A stretch of DNA of 64,000 nucleotides from NCBI GenBank assembly GCA_001643675.2, contig LSRY02000032.1, forward strand, positions 434,001 through 498,000, in the 5' to 3' direction. Origin of the DNA: Monocercomonoides exilis. Lineage: Eukaryota > Preaxostyla > Oxymonadida > Polymastigidae. Under the pieces are notes generated by a model that saw only the letters and a list, made by a program, of their open reading frames with translations, did no database searches and was not told where the DNA came from. Of the stretch, positions 55,180-64,000 are shown piece by piece; position 1 is the first letter of the stretch, and each line of letters starts with the position of its first letter. Both the position numbers and the translations under genes were made by a program.

Positions 55180-58100
55180 TCAAAAACAAAAGTTTTTGGT
55201 ATTCATTTTGTCCACTTGATTTGAATTCAACTGTTTTTGTTGCGTATCTGCTTGATCGAAAGATTCACTTGAATTTTGAATTTGTGTTGTTATAAATGGA
55301 ATGTTTGGCATCTGAGAATTAGAATTGGACCCTTTTTGTGATTCAATGAGCCAAGTCACAAGCTGAACGATAGTTTGTTGCTGCTTCTGCATAAGCTGCT
55401 CCAAAACTGCAACTCTTTGAGACAAACGTGCAATTTCAGAGTCTGAAGAAGAAGAAGAAGATGATGATGAAGGCGATGAGGGACGTTCTGAATGAGGAGA
55501 AGAGATATTAGCCAGTGGTTGTGAAGTGAGTTTAGTGTCAGGATGAAGTGAATGAAATACATTTGTAGCAGATTCAACAGGCAAATTGGGATAATTTTGT
55601 TTGAAAGATTCTATTTCTGAAGCCTGCCTCGAAATAGGCATGTTTTGTACTTGAGAATCAGAAGGTTGAGCAGGAAAAGAAGAAGGCGAAATATAAGTTG
55701 ATTCGTTTTGAGATGACAAGGAAGGTGTTGGTGGAGTGGAAAGATGTCTGAATGTGGAAGAAGCAGAAGCAGAAGCAGAAGGGGAAGAAGAAGAAGACGA
55801 TGACGATGCATTCATTGCCTCTGTTGTGTATGGTTCAAGTGAAATAACCTGCTTGAAGTGATTGTCTTCGTCTTTGGATATCAGCGGGCGTGTTGGAGTG
55901 ACATTGTTCGGAGAAACTGAATCTTCCGATTTGACATGCATGTCAAATTGCGAGCGATTAAAAGAAGTCCTTTCTCCGCTTTGCTCTTCTTCCTCTCTGC
56001 TGTCTGGAAACAGCTCGTTAATTTTTTCTCTTCTTCGTCTTTTGCCCGTTTCTTCATAGGGAATCTGAGAAATGGATGAGGATATTCCATGTTTCTGATT
56101 CATATCATTGCTCATGTCTTGCAAATGTCCATTCTGTTGCTTCTCTGTCTCCATCTCGTCTTTTCTTTCTTCTCGTTCATCTGCTCCTTCACTTTCTTCT
56201 TCTTCTTCTTTCTTTTCTTCCTTTTCCCTCTCACTTTCTTTATCACTTTGACCTCCATCCCCCTTTTCCCTTCCTTCTTCTTCAGACATTTCCTCCTGCT
56301 CTCTTTCACTCCTCCCACTCCTTCCACTTTTCTCTCTCTTCCCTCTCCTTCTCTTCCTCTCCTTCCCTTCCACCAAATAATCCTGCAGCTGACTCGCATT
56401 TGTGAGTGTCTCAATCAACACAGGCGTCTCAAGGTCTCTGTCAAGCTCTCTGTCAATCTCCTCTTCAATTTGCTTCACTCGCTTGCTCTCCTTCTCTGTG
56501 CCTGATGTCAAATCAGCACTGTCATAATCTTGCTCTTCCTTCCACTTCCTTTCTTCTTCGCCTTTATCTTCTCCATCGTCATCATCATCCTTTCTATCTT
56601 TTCCTTCTTCATCATCCTCACCTTCATCTTCTTCTTTGTCCATCTGCTGTTTCTCCTCCAGTTCTTGCTGCTCTTGTTGCTGCTGCTGCTGTTGTTGTGA
56701 TGCCCTGTCTGTCAGAATAATCACAGGCACCGACTGCGGCTGTGTTTGCGTGTGGTTCTGGCGCTGCTGGCTGAGGAAAGTGCGGAAGGCAGACGAAGAA
56801 CGGTCGCCTCCAGAGGAGCTTTGAGATGCTCTGTTGAGTGTGCCTGCTGTTGACTGGCGAATGGGCGAAGACGATTGCTTTGAAGAGTGGCCATTCGAAG
56901 CAGCAGACGTCGAGGCTGATGGAAAGCTCTGCCGCACAAACGGAGACGAGGAAGAGCTGAATGTCGGCGATGCTGTGGCTGAAAAAGGCGCAGCGTTTGT
57001 TCGCGATGTCTGTGAAGTGCCTGCAATGCTCTGTTTTTGACGTTGTTGTTGTTGTTGTTGGAGTTGTGGATATTGAATCAAATTCTGACTTCTTCGTTGA
57101 TTAGGAGGAGTGCCAACACGTGAGGCAGACACCGACCGGATGTTCTGTTTGTGTGGAGGAGAACGTGTTGTGCTGTTTGGCTGGCGCTGAGAAGGAGGCA
57201 GTGGTAGATGCACATTCGCAGACGATGGTGAGGAAAGACGAGGCGCTGAAGGTGGTCGGGCAGAAGAGCGGTTGTGCATTCTGTTAAGTGGCGGTGATTG
57301 TGTTTGGAATGGCTGCAAGAAGCTGCCTCGAGAAGAAGAAGAAGAAGAAGAAGAAGACGATGATGATGATGAATATGGCGATGGATATTTCTCTGAAGAA
57401 TAGCTTGGTTTTTTGGAAGGAGAAGATGACCGGTTGCCTGCAGTGGCTCGAGAAGAGCGTGGAGGTGTTGATTCTTCACTGTTGTTGGGCTTTTCTTCCA
57501 CAGGAAGCGCATCTTCGCTCAGCCTGCGCCATCCTTCAATCTCTCTGTCGCTGTTCTCTTCTCCTTCGCTTCCATTGGCATTTGCTTGTTCTGCTGCTTC
57601 CTCACTTTCATCATTCGCTCTTTGTCTACTACCACTACTACTGCTGCTGTCATCTTCTTTTCTGATAAGAGACGATGGCGCAGTTGGAGAATGCCTCGGC
57701 TGATGATATCTGTCAGATGAAATTCTCCATCTTTCTTCTTCATCTTCATCATCTGTGCTTTCCTCTTCATTGTTGCGGAGCCTCCCACCAACTCCATTTC
57801 CTCCTTCTCTTATTCCGTCTTTTCCTGTCCATTCTTCCTGCTCATCAGACTCCTGCTCATCTTCAAACAGACTCAGCATCGAAATAACATCCACTGCACT
57901 CTCTCTCACCTGCTTCACCCGATCAAACCGTTCTGCCTCGGCAGCCTGCAGCAGCTCCGTCTTCATTCGGGAGATGCCCTTTCTGCCTCTTCTGGCAGCC
58001 TCCTCCGCCATGTCCTTCAGCTGCACCCGCTGCTCAGCAACAGAAGAGCTGTCCAGCAGCTTTTCGTGGAGAAGAATCCGGAACTGCATCACAGTGGGCG

Positions 58101-59156
58101 ATGGGGCAATGGCAGGTGGTACCTTTGGAGAAGACAAGAAAGAAGCTGAAGCTGAGGAAGGACGAGAAGCAGAGCGAGATGAGCGATCAGTAGCTTCCTG
58201 CGAAGAAGACGCAGAGGCCGAGCCATCCAAGTCAGTGATCACAACAATAGCTGCCAGAATGGCATCAAGAGCAGCTTTGCGTGTGACCCATTCTGAGTTG
58301 TTTGTATGCTCTATCACATTCGGCAGCAGCACTTCACAGCGGTGGAGAGAAGCAGTAGGGCAGCAGACAAACATCGTCTGAGTGCAAAGCAAGAGAGGCA
58401 AAGCGGCAGCTGTGTTGGGTCGCTGAAGCAAAGCTGCAAAACGTTGTTCAATGAATGGATAACTCTTTATTATTATCTGTAAAAAAATAAAAAATGCAGG
58501 AATTACAAGAATAAAAAAAACACACGTCTGGTTTACATTTTTCGAAAATCGATTGCAAGCAATAGCCAACTCCTGTTTGAAGAGAAGGATTAACTTGTTC
58601 TTCTATGGTTGACAGTAACGGATTAAAAATCTGAGCCAAAGGATCTTTGTCCTTGGGTGTTGAAAGGTCAAAATGGGACATTAGTGGGACGCAATTTGAG
58701 AGATATCCAAATGTTTTCGAACAAGCATCTCGAATTCCTACGTCATGATCTTTTAATCGTTCAATAAGGTAGTTTATGAGTTTTGAAAGGAAAGGATTAA
58801 CTTTTTCGCCATGAACGTGTATAGTGCATCCGATGATACGAACCACTTCACGACGTGCTATGATTGAGTGCAAGTGATTCACTGTGAAGAGTAAATTCTA
58901 AATAAGAAGAATTTTTTTTGTTTTTCAAAAATTTAAAAAAAACAGAAAAGGGCATTCACACCAAAAGTGTTCCAATTGAATCTGACTTAAGTTCATCGAC
59001 AATAGTTAACAGTTCCGTTACGCCTTGTTTTGAAGTGTCTTTATCATTTAATTTGTTAATACTTGTTTCAATTCGCGTACGAAGCAATTTTTCGTCTGTG
59101 CTGCTCCTTCTTTTTTGATGTGGAGTTCCTGAAATAGTTTTATCCGAATAACTCAT
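55180..59156 (-). CDS. TORTIFOLIA1/SPIRAL2-like microtubule-associated HEAT-repeat protein
   Basis: Probable microtubule-binding TOG-like protein. Exons: 59156 to about 58959 (MSYSDKTISGTPHQKRRSST ... INKLNDKDTSKQGVTELL), then NLLFTVNHLHSIIARREVVR ... to about 58532, and 58481-55180. The intron donors start GTGTGA and GTGTGT. HEAT features match the plant SPR2/TOR1 domain: LSKLINYLIERLKDHDVGIR, SLQTGVGYCLQSIFEK, NNSEWVTRKAALDAI, and LLQAAEAERFDRVKQVRESA. More than 750 disordered residues follow (Ser-, Gln-, Glu/Asp-rich, with a poly-Gln near 56670-56695). The last folded element is a coiled coil, RLSQRVAVLEQLMQKQQQTI, which parallels the C-terminal coiled coil of SPR2 proteins. Ends TKNFCF. 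The identity rests on the N-terminal repeats; the tail is not conserved. Confidence 0.82.
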
Positions 59157-59317
59157 TTTTAGAGAGTCTTAAAGCTCTGCTTTCAAAAAATAAAATAAAA
59201 TAAAAATAGCCTAAATTTTGTTTTGATCTGATCAATCCGAAAAAAAATTATCAGAGGAAAAATACGCAAAACTATAAACGAATATTAAGATGTTTTTAAT
59301 TTGAAAAAAATACATCA

Positions 59318-61107
59318 TTAAAGCTCTTGAGAGTCCCAAGATCCTCGCTTTCCACCAACATCTCTTATTATTCCTGAAAAATACACCATGTTAGATTTCC
59401 TGTTATACAAAACTGTGATAAAAGGCCTATCGACTTCAAAAGGAACTGGGAAGCTCATATCATTGATTGATGCCATCATTCGCATAACAACTGCCGTTGC
59501 TGCTGCGGCTTCGACACCATTTTCGTCAATATCAAGAACTGTTTTATGAATAACAGAGCTAGAAATAACAAAAAAAGCGGAGAAAATAATTAATATTGAA
59601 AAAATTAGAAATTGAGACAGGATAAAAATGCATTTTTACCTTATTTGAATCTTTTCTTTGGAAATCTGGTTGAAAGATGCATCGTTCGTAAAGGCAAGCC
59701 CAAGTCCCATCACTGTCAATGCATCGTTCAGTTCCTTCTCATATTCCACTTTGAAGCGAGGCAGTCCCAAAGCAATACTGAAAAGAAGTTTAACAACAAA
59801 TGATGGATTTGCGAAACAAGATATCAAAAACATGTATTTATAATGTTATGCAAAAAGAGAACATATAATTTACAGCAAACTTTGTGTAGCTCATCGAAGC
59901 TAACACTTCTTTCAGCCATGCGTCATCCAAGTATCGTGATGCAACATCCTGAAGTGCTTTTTCTCCGCTCACTAAAACAATCAAAAGAAAACAACAGTGA
60001 TAAGTGTATATTAAAAAAAAATTTGAATCGATACGTCAAATAAATTCTAAAATATGAAAGAAATAAAAAAAATAATTATGAAAATACTCCTTTGAAATAC
60101 ATTATATCCTCAATATTTCCACTCATAATATTTATGTGCATACTTTTTGGAAGAATAATTAAAAGCTGAGCATTCTCATCTTTGAATGGTAGAGAAACCA
60201 TTTTTGCATCAGATTTATCGCAATAGTAGAACTTGCTTGTTTGTTGCATCATATCACACTTTGTTGGTGTTCCATCAATCAAAAAAAAGTCTCTTTGCTG
60301 TGTGTTTGATTTTTTAAATTGCTTTGCCCATGGCTGCTTAAAGTATAGTGTATTGACAAGAACCATTTGATCGCGTGGGGTTAATTTGTTGATAACTTTT
60401 TTTATCAGACCATTCGTATTTTTATTAACCCATTGATTCACCTTATTGACAGCTCTAAACGATAAGACAAATCAATAAAAATAAATTAGTCAAAGAAAAT
60501 CTAAGTAATAAATCGCACTTACCCTGAACCCTGAAAACTCATAACCTCAACAGACGCATTGAAAGCCTTTTCAGTTTCTGAAACAAAAGTATCGTAAACA
60601 TGAAATGAGTCTCGTATCCATATGGAATTCGCGCTAATGAATAGCTTCATTGATTGATCTGTCTCGCTTCCAACGGTAATGATCCCTTGAAGATCTAGTG
60701 GCTAAATAAGTGTGAAAAAATATTAACTTTTTCAAAGAGAGGAAGCAATACGTTTTCTCCTTCTGGAAGTGTATACAAACGTAAAACGTTTGAGAAGACA
60801 TCTTTTGTTTCGGCTGTTGCTCCGTTGTAAACCATCATCAATGCAGTGTGAACTGAATATGGAGAAACGAAAAGATTCCCTCCTTCTTTTTTAAGAGAAT
60901 CTATTAAGCTTTTTCCGAATTCATTAACATATGTTGATTGCTTTTTTTGGGCATCTGCATATTTATCACCATCAACAGATGAAGGGAGCTGAAAAGATGA
61001 AGGCTTTGGATTTGACACGATCTCTGCATTCAAAAAACTGGAACGGACTAAATTAAAACAAAGAATATTACATACTAATTTGCTAGTAAAGTTACAAAAA
61101 GAAGCAT
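59318..61107 (-). CDS. Secreted or ER serpin (serine-protease-inhibitor family)
   Basis: Multi-exon gene of about 390 aa. Exon 1 61107-61076 and a 38-nt intron (61038-61075) give the signal-like start MLLFVTLLANYFLNAEIVSN. Serpin hallmarks: GGNLFVSPYSVHTALMMVYN, GATAETKDVF, SANSIWIRDSFHVYDTFV, VNKVNQWVNKNTNGLIKKVI, MVLVNTLYFKQPWAKQF, MVSLPFKDENAQLLIILP, LGLPRFKVEYEKELNDAL, and MGLGLAFTNDASFNQIS. The hinge and reactive loop DENGVEAAAATAVV keep the small-residue pattern of inhibitory serpins, except Val for Thr at the GTEAA position. The loop after it (MRMMASINDMSFPV) is longer than in antitrypsin, so P1 cannot be fixed. FEVDRPFITVLYNRKSNMVY and FSGIIRDV follow. It ends DSQEL, TAA at 59318-59320. 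Some internal exon limits are approximate. Confidence 0.92.
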
Positions 61108-61519
61108 TTTATAGCTTTCTTTTATGAATTGAAAATAATTGTAAATACAGACAAAAGTTTTTAAAAAGGGTCACAATTTTCTAACGAGAAATTTTGCAAT
61201 GTGACACACATGTAATATTTATCATTTATGATTGATAATAGAATGATAACTAATTTTTCTTTCAACTGTGTTTTATATTTCCCAATTATTTCCGAAAAAA
61301 AAAAACAAATTTTTAAGAATGACTTTAATAATTATCGTGACTTATTCCATTGTTATCAACGCATCACTCCAAAAAAGAAATATTTTTCTGAAAGAAATTA
61401 AAAAAAGATTTCAATAATGTTGTGTTTTAATAATGTTTTAAGATGTATTAGTAAAAATTTATTCATGATGTGAAATATGTTTTAGCTTTTAAATTATCGA
61501 AATGAATAAAACATAACGT

Positions 61520-62421
61520 TTATGAAAGATCCGTTGTTGTCCACAAAGCATCTCCAAGATGATGAAGGAGTTGAATTCCAACTCCTGAATTTTTCGCACG
61601 TCTAATAACACAATTAATAGAAATAAAAAAGTTGAATGTGAAAAATTAAAAAAAATTTTTTTTCGCAAACATATCTTCAGTCGAAAGAGTAGTAATACCA
61701 ATTCCAACGGCATGTTCTTTTCCTTCTGCGTGGATAGCCTTTAAATGAAGATGAAATTTCAAAACATACATTGAATAAATAGCATTGGTATTAAAATTAA
61801 AAAGCATACAACATAAGTTCCAGCAGGAACATCTTCCATTTTAGCTCCTGGAGATGTTAAGCCTCGACACATAATATCAGATCCGCTAAGGATATGCTTG
61901 ATTGCACCACGATCAACTTGCATGTGCGGAAGAAGTTCAGGATCTTTCGCAAATGAAAATGATGACAACACATAAAAAATACGCTAAAAAGAGTGAAAAG
62001 AAAACATACAACGATGCAAAACGCGAAGTGTTGGTAAATAAGGTCCATCTCTTGTTTGAAAGAATCTAGGATAATTTCCTACAACAAGCAAATTAATATG
62101 TCCATGACTTTTTGGAAAGATGACACAATCAAAACGTGTTTCAAAAAAACGGGGAAAATATTTTAAAAAAGTCTTTGAATTGCTTCTTATAAACAATAAA
62201 ATACCATTTTGCAACTTTTATTGATTCACTTTTTGGTAAAACTACATCAAGTATTTCTTCGTTTATTCCAGCTGAATCTTTGAAAAAGCTTCGAACTTCA
62301 CGCAGTTTTGATGTTTTCAATTGCCCAAATGTGGCAATATCTTCTTTTGGTTTGAATCTTTTCAAAGCAAAGCAAATAAAAATGAAAATTATCTGGCAAT
62401 TCATCCAAACCTTCTGAACAT
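61520..62421 (-). CDS. MCTS1: MCT-1 / Tma20 family PUA-domain translation factor
   Basis: Partner of DENR in post-termination ribosome recycling and re-initiation. The start is an 11-nt exon, 62421-62411 (ATG TTC AGA AG), joined over a 53-nt intron to 62357-62205. The spliced N terminus [20 protein letters not shown] aligns with the animal start MFKKF...QLKTS. Next exon from 62107: [20 protein letters not shown] then [13 protein letters not shown]; then [56 protein letters not shown], and a last exon [15 protein letters not shown] to TAA at 61520. The LTSPGA signature and the PUA region are fully conserved. Intron donors include GTATTT, GTATGT and GTTTGC. Identity is secure; length is about 180 aa, as in the family. 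Confidence 0.95.
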
Positions 62422-62847
62422 TATGATCTTTAACCAAAATACATCGCATAATTTTTTATTTTCTTTTTCACAAAAAAACTATTTCCTGCATATTTCATCC
62501 GCAGAACATCATATGTTAATACTGTTCGGGCTCAATAAAGATAACGGCTTTCGTTTCATTATTTCAAGCTATTTTGCAAACAAAATACATTTAATAAAAA
62601 CGAGTTTTTCTTAAATACCTGAAAAAGAGTTTGAAGATTGTGGACCATCAATTATTTCTGATATTTCCTTATGCAACAAAACTTATTGCGATAAATCAAT
62701 AACAATATGAACATTTTTCGAGCACGATTATGGTATTCTTGGTTGTATTAATGGATATCTTCAATTCGAAAAATCAAGCAAATTTGCATAGATTTAATGA
62801 TGAACTTTTTTGAAGAGAAAGAGAATAGCATTTTTTTAATGCTTTGT
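62422..62847. other. AT-rich spacer between minus-strand genes
   Basis: No gene was seen. It should contain the promoter of the MCT-1 gene and the 3' flank of the cis-prenyltransferase gene. Confidence 0.45.
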
Positions 62848-64000
62848 TTATTCATTTAATAACTGTGAAATGATTGAAGGAGAATGTGATATGGAAAGTT
62901 CAGAAAGAGTGCTTGAAAGAACAGAAGGATATGACACGTAAGCATCATTTGAGCATTGCCATTGAATAATATTTTTGTGAAGTGTTTGAAGGAAAGTGAC
63001 ATAGTTACGTATTCTCACTGATTTTGAATCACAAGGCGAAGCAGAAGGAACTGTTGTTCGAGAAGGATTGAAAGATGTGGAAGAAGAAGAAGAAGAAGAA
63101 GAAGAAGAAGAAGAAGAAGAAGAAGAAGAAGAAGAAGAAGAAGAAGAAGAAGAAGAAGAAGAAGAAGAAGAAGATGATGATGATGATGATGAAGATGAGG
63201 AAGGCTCCAATGAGCAAAATGCGGAAGAGTGAAAAGAGGCATTTTGCGCATTGGAAGCTGAAGACAAGCAGCAAAGCGATGATGGTGAAGGAGAATGAGA
63301 AGGCTCTGTGGAATGCTCTGTAGCAAACACTGGAGAGTCTGCAGCACAAAGCAAGACAGTTGCACTTGGTGTCGAAGGATTCTTCTTCCTTTGCCTCGCT
63401 CCAGACGGGTTGACATCATCAATTGCCTCCTCATCCTTTCGAACAGTGCTGGAATCGACAGCATTCGCTTCTGGCGATCGTTCAACTTTCTCTTTTTCTT
63501 CTCTTTTGCATTCTTCTCGAACACTTTTGAAAACTCTGCTGTTCGAATCACTTTCATCACCTTCATCTGATTTTATCCTTTGAATCATAATTTCTTTTTT
63601 GTTTCCTTCTTTTTCCTTCTTTTCATTTTCCTTTCCTTTCTCTTCTCTTTCTGAATCTTTCTTCTCGCTATCATCTTCAAATCCATCATCTGCTCCTTCA
63701 ACACATTCTTCCTCTTCCATCTCTTCTTCCTCTTCTTCTTTTTCTGCGATCTCAATAGCCTCATTGCACTGTTCTCTCAGAACATTCTGCATTTTTCTCT
63801 GTCTGCGCCATACCTCAAATGCTTCCTCCATATCTTTCTGATTAAATGCCGGCCATTTTACTGGAGTGAAATAAATTACTGCTTCAGACATCTGCAAAAG
63901 CAAAAAATCTGAAAATCGAGTCTCTCCCGATGTTCGGATCAGAAGATCCAAAGGCGGCTGCTCCTCAGAGTCAAGAGATCGCATAAAAAGAGAATGATTG
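62848..64000 (-). CDS. cis-Prenyltransferase (dehydrodolichyl/undecaprenyl diphosphate synthase family), 5' part beyond window
   Basis: Adds isopentenyl units to build the dolichol backbone used in N-glycosylation. Only the C-terminal part is present. It carries the family signature LDLLIRTSGETRFSDFLLLQ (canonical IRTSGE-R-SDF), then AVIYFTPVKWPAFNQKDMEE, the conserved YF...WP.F segment. After EEAFEVWRRQRKMQNVLREQ the protein gains an unusual tail of about 300 residues: acidic (KEEEEEEMEEEE), Lys/Glu-rich, then about 35 consecutive Ser encoded by a GAA/TTC repeat (63080-63180). It ends with ILQWQ-type and SQLLNE residues at 62848. The catalytic Asp near the N terminus lies outside the window; an ATG at 63984 is present but is not the true start because half of the enzyme would be missing. 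Confidence 0.88.
   Translation of the reverse strand, partial: NHSLFMRSLDSEEQPPLDLLIRTSGETRFSDFLLLQMSEAVIYFTPVKWPAFNQKDMEEAFEVWRRQRKMQNVLREQCNEAIEIAEKEEEEEEMEEEECVEGADDGFEDDSEKKDSEREEKGKENEKKEKEGNKKEIMIQRIKSDEGDESDSNSRVFKSVREECKREEKEKVERSPEANAVDSSTVRKDEEAIDDVNPSGARQRKKNPSTPSATVLLCAADSPVFATEHSTEPSHSPSPSSLCCLSSASNAQNASFHSSAFCSLEPSSSSSSSSSSSSSSSSSSSSSSSSSSSSSSSSSSSSSSSSSTSFNPSRTTVPSASPCDSKSVRIRNYVTFLQTLHKNIIQWQCSNDAYVSYPSVLSSTLSELSISHSPSIISQLLNE
63080..63180 (-). repeat. (GAA)n repeat encoding poly-Ser in the prenyltransferase tail
   Basis: About 32 GAA units plus GAT variants, read on the minus strand as TCT/TCC/TCA Ser codons. The same repeat class lies between genes at 40745-40870; here it sits in coding sequence. 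Confidence 0.9.

Noticed and set aside
63029-63349. Poly-Phe and poly-Leu frames in the prenyltransferase tail
   Set aside because: Other frames of the (GAA)n repeat; the Ser frame is the one continuous with the enzyme.
1-64000. CRISPR arrays, bacterial operons, rRNA genes
   Set aside because: None seen. Tandem repeats here are micro/minisatellites without spacers, and genes are intron-containing eukaryotic genes.

Overview
This is nuclear DNA of a protist. Most genes are split by short GT-AG introns, there are no operons, and the proteins are eukaryotic: Nar1, NTF2, an Arf-type GTPase, RPL10, dynein-2 light intermediate chain, MCT-1, PDI, serpin, cis-prenyltransferase. Stop codons are standard. 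Dynein-2 LIC implies a flagellum. The signal-peptide / beta-helix-like / TM / TKL-kinase architecture, the decayed TKL copies and very low-complexity proteins recall oxymonad-type metamonads such as Monocercomonoides. That placement is an inference, not a database result.

Layout. 1-1876: AT-rich, no gene seen. 1877-27010: GC-rich genes with long low-complexity inserts: NAR1 (-), an F-box/LRR protein (+), an unrecognised protein (-), a DYRK-like kinase lacking catalytic residues (-), a multi-pass membrane protein (-), a helical-repeat protein (+), and a receptor-like TKL kinase (+). 28036-29745: a kinase-less membrane protein of related design. 31542-34170: compact AT-rich housekeeping genes NTF2 (+), Arf-like GTPase (-), RPL10 (-). 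34.2-47.6 kb: accessory stretch with a 380-bp palindrome, a pogo/DDE_1-like transposase relic split by a MITE-like element, two convergent low-complexity genes around a (GAA)n tract, a decayed TKL kinase and a Merlin/ISXO2-like transposase relic. 48.2-64 kb: ubiquitin-like protein (-), two-thioredoxin PDI (+), then a minus-strand series: dynein-2 LIC, small acidic protein, TORTIFOLIA1/SPIRAL2-like microtubule protein, serpin, MCT-1, and a cis-prenyltransferase cut by the window edge.

The genes do not form one pathway. Themes are secretory/ER function (PDI, signal-bearing serpin, dolichol synthase), microtubules/flagellum (dynein-2 LIC, SPIRAL2-like), translation (RPL10, MCT-1), nuclear transport (NTF2), cytosolic Fe-S assembly (NAR1) and cell-surface signalling (receptor kinase plus kinase-less neighbour). 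Exon coordinates were derived by hand from splice sites and family conservation; several junctions in low-complexity genes are approximate.
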